Positions 55,176 through 64,000 of a stretch of 64,000 nucleotides of DNA are shown here, in pieces (the first letter of the stretch is position 1; every line of letters starts with the position of its first letter). This DNA comes from Apirhabdus apintestini (GTDB lineage: Bacteria; Pseudomonadota; Gammaproteobacteria; Enterobacterales; Enterobacteriaceae), in the NCBI GenBank assembly GCA_033977085.1, contig CP138906.1, positions 4,154,001-4,218,000 of the forward strand, written 5' to 3'. The position numbers and the translations under genes were made by a program. Below the pieces are notes generated by a model, which saw only the letters and a list, made by a program, of their open reading frames with translations, was not told where the DNA came from and did no database searches.

Positions 55176-56697
55176 TTACAATCGCACACTGTCTGATGCG
55201 GACAAATAACGCTCGGCGAAAGCGCAGGCGGCAGAGCCGCATCAAATAAAAACCCTGCCCAATATGCGCCCCCGCCTGGCATAACCATTCCCGCTGGGTC
55301 TGGGTTTCGATGCCTTCCGCCACAACCTCAAGCCCCAGCCTGCGAGCCAGGGTCAAAATCACACTGGCCATACTGTCATCGACCGGCAGAGGATCGATAA
55401 AGGCTTTATCGATTTTCAGGATATCCATTGGCACCGCACGCATGCGATAAAGCTGATGCAGGCTGGCATAGCCTTTGCCGAAATCATCCAGCGCAATGCG
55501 CACGCCCGCCTGGTGTAAAGGGCGCAAAATGTTTAGCGCCAATTGCCCTTCATCCAGCGGACGGCTTTCTGTGATTTCCAGAGTTAGCGAGCCGGCGGAA
55601 AGGCGATATCGGGAAAGCATCTCTAACAATACCGGCGCCAGTTCCGGATGCAGCAGCTGCAAAGCGGATAAATTTACGCTCAGGGTTAACGCAATGCCCC
55701 GACGCTGCCATTCGGCCAAGGTGCGGCAGGCCTCTTCAAGGATCCAGTTCACCACGGGCACCATTAACCCACAGCGTTCAATGCGCTCAATAAGGCCGTC
55801 CGGTAACGCCCAGTCGCCGCTCACCTGCCGCTGGCGCAGCAGTGCTTCAGCTCCGGTTACTTTACCGGTGCGTAAATCGACCTGCGGCTGTAGCCAAAGC
55901 GCAAAATCGCCGCGCTCCAGAGACCTTGCAATCTCGCGCTCCTCCTGCAACCGCCGTTCGGCCAGCGCTCTCTGGGCGGATGGAACGCAGGCGGACGTAC
56001 TGTTTAAGCGTTGCCAGGCACGGTTATAGTGACGAATTAAGATGCCTATCTCATCGTCCTTATGCAGACGTGGGACGCTGAGCGGCTGTTCTACCGCGGC
56101 CTGGGGTTCCAGCGCCTCTATTTCACGGATGATTCTGCGCAGCGGATGCACCATCAGGCGATTCACGCACCAACTGATCGCCACCGTTAACACCAGCGCC
56201 ATCAATAGCCACGTGGTTACCAGCGTGGAAATAGTGCTAACCACATATTTATACATGCGCCATGAGTCGGCCTGTAATACCAGATACGCCAGCGGCTGAG
56301 GGTTTGCAGGGCGCTCCAGCGAATAAAGCGGTAGCGTAATTTGTACCGGGATCTCAAATAATCGCGCCATCAGCACGGGCACCGGCCGCTCCGACATAAA
56401 ACCGACGCGTAGCGCCTGAAACTGGTTAGGCAGCACCACGTCGGCACGGCTAATCACGCCGCCGGGCTGAATGCTTTTAAGAATGGCTTCCGCCTGGGGG
56501 ATGTCCGCTTTTAAAATCGCGGTTGATAAGGGGTTGCGCACCGAACGCGCCACGCTTTCCATTTGCATTGCGGTGAAATAGCGATTCTGCTGCACAAAAT
56601 GGAAAAGCTGGATAACGATAAAAACAAAAATAAATGCCACGCATACCGCCGCGACCATCGCCATTTGTTTAATCGTTAAAGATCGCCTTACTCGCAA
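55176..56697 (-). CDS. yhjK: c-di-GMP phosphodiesterase YhjK (PdeK/HmsP type) lacking its GGDEF-like domain
   Basis: Membrane protein with an N-terminal helix (MAMVAAVCVAFIFVFIVIQLFHF), a periplasmic sensor region, a second helix, HAMP (VNRLMVHPLRRIIREIE), then directly an EAL domain. EAL residues for catalysis are present: AEALLRQR, SVNLSALQLLHP, LDDFGKGYASL, ILKIDK and VVAEGIET. In E. coli a degenerate GGDEF domain of roughly 150 residues separates HAMP and EAL; here the joint is at about residues 234-245 (LNSTSACVPSAQRALAERR). Total is about 508 aa versus about 650. TTG start at 56697. Two one-base losses near 55225 hide the true end (…SASDSVRL, stop 55176). Confidence 0.85.
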
Positions 56698-57174
56698 AAC
56701 CGCTCTCCGCCGAATGGTGTATAGAAAATATCTTGTCGGATGGAAGCAGAGTATACTTCATTTCATGAGGTAACAGATTCGGAATTTCCCATCAACGCTT
56801 CAGGATTTCCCCGAATTATACGGATATTCTCCTTCAGATATCGCTCCGGCAATTCTCTTCCAAAACCGTGCTCAAATTGATACGCACACCCCTGTAAAGG
56901 TACGGAAATTTTCATTGATTACTCAACGGCGCGGCGCAGTGCCTTTTAATGAAACGCCTGGCCGCAGAACGTGGGAAACCTGAAACAGCCGGTGATAGCA
57001 AGTGGGGAATTTACGCCTGCGTTAATCTCGCGCGTCAAAGAATACGCGGCGCTGGCTGGCGCACCGGCACAGTCTGCCCCGCTCATCATATTAAGTCGTT
57101 AGCCGCCCGAATCCAGTAATTATCGGGCGGCTAACTGATACCTGTTATCTCCCCACGCGCCGCTTAGCGAGCGC
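56698..57174. other. Intergenic region in place of the bcs/yhjV segment
   Basis: E. coli has the cellulose genes and others between yhjK and dppF; here there are only about 480 bases. A plus-strand stretch at about 56991-57104 reads VIASGEFTPALISRVKEYAALAGAP… to TAG, which looks protein-like and may be the tail of a deleted gene, but I cannot assign it. Confidence 0.4.
57098..57135. terminator. Strong hairpin downstream of dppF
   Basis: GTTAGCCGCCCGA / TCGGGCGGCTAAC, a perfect 13-bp stem with a 12-base loop, 40 bases beyond the end of dppF. It probably ends the dpp operon. Confidence 0.7.
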
Positions 57175-58199
57175 TTACGGCTGCACCAGCACGTACGGTA
57201 TCTCTCTTCCTTCTTCCAGGTCCACGGCAAAGCAGGCGGCCTGCTGCCCTTCCCCGCATGGGTTAAGCCGCGGTGTTACCTGCGTGCAGGGTTCAAACCG
57301 TCGCCAACAGCGGGCGCTAAAGGCGCATCCCGGCGGTGGGTTCAGCGGGCTGGGCAATTCGCCGGTGAGCTTGATACGCTCACGCCTCGCCTCGGGGTTC
57401 AAGCGCGGCGTCGCAGACAGTAGCGCCTGCGTGTAGGGATGGCGCGGACTGGAAAATATCTGCGCCTTCGGCCCTTTCTCAACGCAGCTTCCCAGGTACA
57501 TCACCATCACATCATCGGCGATGTGTTCCACAACGGAAAGATCGTGAGAGATAAATACGTATGACAGCCCCATTTCCTGCTGCAAATCCATCATCAGGTT
57601 CAGCACCTGGGCCCGCACGGAAACATCCAGAGCCGAGACCGGTTCGTCGGCAATGACCACGTCCGGATCGAGCATTAATCCGCGCGCTATCGCAATGCGC
57701 TGGCGCTGACCGCCTGAGAACATATGCGGGTAGCGATCGTAATGCTCGGTCTTTAACCCCACTTTCGCCATCATAGCCAGCGCTTTCTCACGCCGGGCCG
57801 CCGCGTTAAGGCGCGTATTAATCAATAACGGCTCCTCCAGAATTTGCCCAACTTTTTTACGCGGGTTTAAAGACGCATAAGGGTTCTGGAATACGATTTG
57901 GATCTTCTGGCGGCGCAGCTTTTGCGCCTGAGGATCGTGTTTCAGTAGATCCTGCCCGTGCCAGTACAACTCGCCGGCGGTAGGCGTTTCAATCATCGTC
58001 AACAAACGTCCCAGCGTTGATTTTCCACACCCGGACTCCCCAACGACGGCCAGCGTTTTACCCCGCTCCAGCGTAAAAGAGACGCCATCCAGCGCTTTTA
58101 CCTGTCGCTCTTCCCCAAACAGCCCCTTTTTCACCGCATAGTGCTTTTTTAAATCTATTGCCTGCAGCAGCGGCTGCGCGGCGGCATCCTGTACCTGGC

Positions 58200-58203
<4 letters not shown>
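57175..58203 (-). CDS. dppF: Dipeptide ABC transporter ATP-binding protein DppF
   Basis: Intact, 342 aa (E. coli 334). ATPase subunit of the DppBCDF dipeptide/heme permease. Walker A GESGCGKST, signature SGGQRQRIAIARGL, Walker B VVIADEPVSALD, H-loop ISHDLSVV. The C-terminal oligopeptide-type Cys-rich motif is PGCAFSARCWRRFEPC. The ATG overlaps the dppD stop (ATGA). Confidence 0.96.
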
Positions 58204-59182
<979 letters not shown>

Positions 59183-59192
59183 CGCAAACCTC

Positions 59193-60100
59193 TTACTGCT
59201 TGAGTTTGGGATCGAGCGCGTCACGCAAACCGTCGCCCATTAAATTAAACGCCAGCACCGTTAGCAGGATGGCAACCCCGAGAAAAGTGACCACCCACCA
59301 GGCGCTTTGCGCAAACTGCAGAACGTCTGACAGCATCGTGCCCCATTCCGGCGTTGGCGGCTGCGCCCCATGCCGAGGAAACCGAGCGCCGCCATGTCCA
59401 GAATGGCGTTAGAGAACCCCAGCGAGGCCTGAACAATGAGCGGTGCCAGGCAATTAGGCAGAATATTGATAAACATCTGGCGCAGCGCGCCGGCACCCGC
59501 GACGCGGGAGGCGATAACATAATCCCGATGAATTTCCACCAGCACCGCCGCTCGCGTCAGGCGCACGTAATGCGGCAGAGCGACAAATGTCAGCGCCAGC
59601 GAGGCATTGACGATAGACGGGCCAAAAATAGCCACTAACACCAGCGCCAACAGCAGGCTCGGCAGCGCCAGCATAATATCGACGACGCGCATAATCAGCG
59701 TATCCACAATTCCGCCGAAATAACCCGCAATCAGGCCAAGTATCACGCCCATAACCAGCGATAAAGCCACCACCAGGCACCCAACCAGCAGCGATAGCCG
59801 CGCGCCGTACATCAGACGCGATAAAATATCGCGCCCTACGTCATCGGTACCCAGCACAAACTGCCAGCTTCCGCCTGCATGCCACACCGGCGGCATCAGC
59901 AGCGTGTCCCGAAATTGATCTGATGGATTATGGGGCGCGATAGCGCTTGCGAACGCCGCTATCAGGATCATCAGCACAACGTAGGTCAGCCCTAACACCG
60001 CGCCTTTATTGCGCCGAAAGTAATGCCAAAACTCACGCATCGGCGTCATTGGCGCCGGTGCCTTTACCGCTATTTCTGTCGGTTCCACGATGTGCGCCAT
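59193..60100 (-). CDS. dppC: Dipeptide ABC transporter permease DppC, frameshifted as read
   Basis: Inner-membrane permease subunit of about 302 aa. LGTDDVGRDILSRLMYGARLSL and the EAA-type loop ASRVAGAGALRQMFINILPNCLAPLI are typical. One G missing in GGGG near 59373 ends the homology at GFLGMG; repair gives GAQPPTPEWGTMLSDVLQFA to the conserved end DALDPKLKQ (stop 59193). It follows dppB by about 10 bases. Confidence 0.93.
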
Positions 60101-61053
60101 GGGGCCCCCATTATTTGTGATGCCGGATACGCGGGTTCACCACGCCATAAAGTAAATCGACCAGTAGATTTACCAGGATGATAAGAGTTGCAACCAGTAG
60201 GACTCCGCCCTGTACCACGGGATAGTCCCGGCGCTGCAAAGCTTCAATTAGCCAGCGCCCCAGCCCCGGCCAGGAGAAGATAGTTTCGGTCAGAATCGCG
60301 CCTGCCAGCAGCGTGCCTACCTGCAAACCAATGACGGTGACTACCGGTAACATCGCATTGCGCAATGCATGAACCACAATGACGCGCATCCGCGTTAACC
60401 CTTTAGCGCGCGCGGTGCGAATATAGTCTTCCCCGAGGACTTCCAGCATGGCGGAACGCGTCATACGCACAATGACCGCCAGCGGGATGGTACCGAGTAC
60501 AATGGCCGGAAGTAATATATGCCCTGCCGCATCGATAAAGTCGCCCTGCTCGCCCCAAATCGCGGTGTCTATCAACATAAAGCCGGTGAGCGGCAGCGTA
60601 TCATCTAAAAATACGGTATCGCTGATGCGCCCGGAGACCGGCGTCAGGTTAAGCTGCACCGACACCAGCATGATGAGCATCATGCCCCACCAGAAAATGG
60701 GCATGGAATAGCCGGTCAGCGCCAGCCCAACCGCCGTATGGTCGAAAATAGAGCCTCGCTTTACCGCCGCCATAACGCCCACGGGAATGCCGACGGCGAT
60801 GGCAAACAGCATGCCGCAGACGCCCAGCTCCAGCGTGGCTTTAAAACGCGGCACGAATTCTTCCCACACCGGTAGGCGGCTTTTAAGCGATATGCCTAAA
60901 TCACCGTGTAGCACGCCCCAAATATAATTGAGATATTGCTGCCATAAGGGTTTGTTCAGCCCCATTGTGTTACCAACGGTGCAAAACTGATCCACCCCAG
61001 CGGTTGAAAACTGATCCAGGGGTTAATCTGCTCCTCTGAATACAGGGGAGCTT

Positions 61054-62072
<1,019 letters not shown>

Positions 62073-62076
<4 letters not shown>

Positions 62077-62854
62077 TGGTCGAACTACAACATCAACGGC
62101 TGATGGTGCTTGCTGAACAGCCCAGCTGGACAGCCTTATCGGCGCGGCGCCGGCACTGTCGCAACAGGCAGTGGATCAGGAATGGAGCTATATGGACTTC
62201 CTGGAGCACCTGCTACATGAGGAGAAACTGGCCCGGCATCAGCGTAAACAGGCGATGTACACGCGGATGGCAGCCTTCCCGGCGGTGAAGACGTTCGAGG
62301 AATACGACTTCACCTTCGCCACCGGCGCACCTCAGAAGCAAATCCAGTCGCTGCGTTCCCTGAGCTTCATCGAACGTAACGAAAACATCGTGTTGCTGGG
62401 CCCCTCGGGCGTGGGGAAAACACATCTGGCGATAGCCATGGGCTACGAGGCAGTACGGGCGGGCATCAAGGTTCGCTTCACAACAGCAGCGGACCTGCTG
62501 TTACAGCTGTCGACTTCCCAGCGTCAGGGGCGTTACAAAACGACACTCAATCGCGGTGTCATGGCCCCCAAACTGCTCATCATCGACGAAATAGGCTATC
62601 TGCCGTTCAGCCAGGAAGAGGCAAAGCTGTTCTTCCAGGTCATTGCCAAACGTTACGAAAAGAGCGCGATGATCCTGACCTCTAACCTGCCGTTCGGGCA
62701 GTGGGACCAGACGTTCGCGGGTGATGCAGCCCTGACATCGGCAATGCTGGACCGGATCTTACATCACTCACACGTAGTCCAGATAAAAGGAGAGAGCTAT
62801 CGACTGAAGCAGAAACGAAAGGCCGGGGTTATAGCGGAAGCTAATCCTGAGTAA
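62073..62854 (+). CDS. istB: IstB helper ATPase of IS copy 3, frameshifted as read
   Basis: As copy 1: starts MMVELQHQRLMVLAEQ and then loses frame at CAGCCCAGC (one base short of copy 2). The main open frame begins at MDQEWSYMDF. Walker motifs are intact downstream. If the indel is real, a 227-aa N-terminally shortened protein could still be made from an internal ATG at 62171. Confidence 0.9.
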
Positions 62855-63253
62855 GCAAGGTGGATCAATATTAGACCGTTGGTGGTGACGGTAAGTGGAT
62901 CACTTTTTACCCGTTGTTGACACCATTGCCGCCAGTAGCTGAGCGTGGCGCTCGGGAGACATGCCCCGCTCGCCCGCCATAATCATTACCGGGTCGCCGG
63001 GGATCATATGTACGAAGGCAAAAGTTAGTAGCGTAATACCGATAAACGTCGGAATGACGACGCCCAACCGCCGAAGGATAAACTGCAACATATCCCACAC
63101 TCTCTGTCTTATCCCGCCGTTTCGCCGCTGCGCCAAAAGTTGGATATAACGACGCTGGCACCAATTCCGCAATTGCGGAGCAGAGCATCAGAGAGGTCAT
63201 TCCGGGTTGTGGCGAACGGTTGATAGTTACCGGCGGGAAGTTATGGCTCTGTT

Positions 63254-63278
63254 GCGCCCGCCGGATGCAGGCGGGCGC
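63254..63278. terminator. Intergenic hairpin between dppA and dppB
   Basis: GCGCCCGCC / GGCGGGCGC, a 9-bp stem with a 7-base loop, 27 bases after the dppA stop. There is no T-run directly after it on the minus strand. As in many binding-protein-dependent operons it probably stabilises dppA mRNA or partly terminates, giving excess binding protein over permease. Confidence 0.6.
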
Positions 63279-63304
63279 GCTTTCCTTTACGTGAACTGCC
63301 GGGA

Positions 63305-64000
63305 TTATTCGAGCGATACATTCTCAAAATTATGTTTGCCCAGCGGGTCCACAATGTAGCCTTTCACCTCTTTACGCACCGGCTCATACACCGTGGAATG
63401 CGCGATGATGATTGCAGGCACCTGGTCGTGCATGACGACCTGCGCCTGTTTATAAAGCTCGATACGCTTATTGTGATCTTCACTGGCGCGCGCGGGCTGG
63501 ATCAGATCTTCAAACGGTTTATAGCACCAGCGTGAATAGTTGGAGCCTTCTTTCGCCGCCGCGCAGCTAAATAGCGTCGCGAAGAAGTTATCCGGATCGC
63601 CATTATCGCCGGTCCATCCCATCATCACCGTCTGATGCTCGCCGTCTTTCGCGCGTTTGAGATACTCGCCCCATTCATAGGAGACAATTTTCGCCTTCAC
63701 GCCGATTTTCGCCCAGTCCGACTGAATTATCTCAGCCATACGGCGCGCATTCGGGTTATACGGACGCTGAACCGGCATAGCCCACAGATCGATAGCGAAT
63801 CCCTGCGCCATTCCTGCCTCTTTCAGCAGTTGCTTAGCTTTCTCCGGATCGTAGGGATAATCTTTAATCTCGTCGTTATAGGACCACATTGTCGGCGGGA
63901 TCAGGTTCTTCGCCGCCTGACCGGCGCCCTGATAAACCGCTTTAATAATGGCATCTTTATTTACCGCATAGGCCAGCGCCTGGCGCACCTTGGCATTATC
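63305..64000 (-). CDS. dppA: Periplasmic dipeptide-binding protein DppA (C-terminal part, runs off the window)
   Basis: The visible 231 codons cover the C-terminal part of the roughly 535-aa SBP_bac_5 protein: VRQALAYAVNKDAIIKAVYQGAGQ, then GWTGDNGDPDNFF and EPVRKEVKGYIVDPLG, ending HNFENVSLE. No frame breaks are seen. It delivers dipeptides to DppBCDF and also serves in dipeptide chemotaxis with Tap in E. coli. The 5' end is beyond position 64000. Confidence 0.95.
   Translation of the reverse strand, partial: DNAKVRQALAYAVNKDAIIKAVYQGAGQAAKNLIPPTMWSYNDEIKDYPYDPEKAKQLLKEAGMAQGFAIDLWAMPVQRPYNPNARRMAEIIQSDWAKIGVKAKIVSYEWGEYLKRAKDGEHQTVMMGWTGDNGDPDNFFATLFSCAAAKEGSNYSRWCYKPFEDLIQPARASEDHNKRIELYKQAQVVMHDQVPAIIIAHSTVYEPVRKEVKGYIVDPLGKHNFENVSLE

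Overview
The window is from a chromosome of the family Enterobacteriaceae. The gene order follows two Escherichia/Salmonella neighbourhoods. One is rhaR–rhaT–sodA–yiiM. The other runs yhhT … yhiN–pitA–uspB–uspA–rsmJ–prlC–rlmJ–gor … yhjC–yhjD–yhjE–yhjG–kdgK–yhjJ–dctA–yhjK … dppFDCBA. I cannot name the genus. It does not look like a standard Escherichia: dtpB, pdeH and the cellulose (bcs) genes are missing from their usual places, and a chromosomal aerobactin locus sits between gor and yhjC.

Layout. 1–4640 is the tail end of a P2/Mu-type contractile-tail prophage (V, W, J, I, tail fibre, fibre assembly, a second inverted fibre-assembly fragment and a truncated DNA invertase). It abuts a truncated rhaR. 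4.9–7.0 kb is rhaT, sodA and the first 25 codons of yiiM. An IS100-like IS21-family element (copy 1, 7025–8978) then joins yiiM to the 3' part of yhhT without a target duplication, so this is a rearrangement breakpoint. 9.7–14.1 kb has a nitronate-monooxygenase-like gene, an 11-copy hexanucleotide repeat and a large autotransporter. 14.6–24.8 kb is conserved core (yhiN, pitA, uspB/uspA, rsmJ, prlC, rlmJ, gor). 25.0–35.5 kb is a Fur-controlled aerobactin island: a ferric-siderophore reductase-like gene and the exporter-like shiF on one side of a Fur box, iucABCD–iutA on the other. 35.7–39.4 kb is a nucleoside-use locus (nucleoside hydrolase, LacI-type repressor, MHS-family transporter) with two operator-like palindromes. 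40.1–43.7 kb is a chemoreceptor gene split by IS copy 2. 43.9–56.7 kb is the yhj region, and 57.2–64.0 kb is the dpp dipeptide-permease operon with dppB split by IS copy 3.

Reading-frame quality. About two thirds of the conserved genes carry one or more single-base indels. Nearly all that I could resolve fall in homopolymer runs and are mostly one-base contractions; sodA has three and pitA at least five. The three IS copies differ by eye only by one-base indels. I therefore think most frameshifts are sequencing/consensus errors, and I list those genes as CDS spanning their full extent with the break noted. The lesions I consider real are the IS insertions in the chemoreceptor and dppB (both with target duplications), the IS-mediated yiiM/yhhT junction, the truncated prophage invertase and rhaR, and the loss of the degenerate GGDEF domain from yhjK.

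How it works together: the iron island makes aerobactin (IucABCD), probably exports it (ShiF), takes it back (IutA) and releases iron from it (SIP-type reductase). The nucleoside locus would import and hydrolyse a nucleoside under LacI-type and possibly CRP control. The dpp lesion should abolish DppBCDF-dependent dipeptide uptake.
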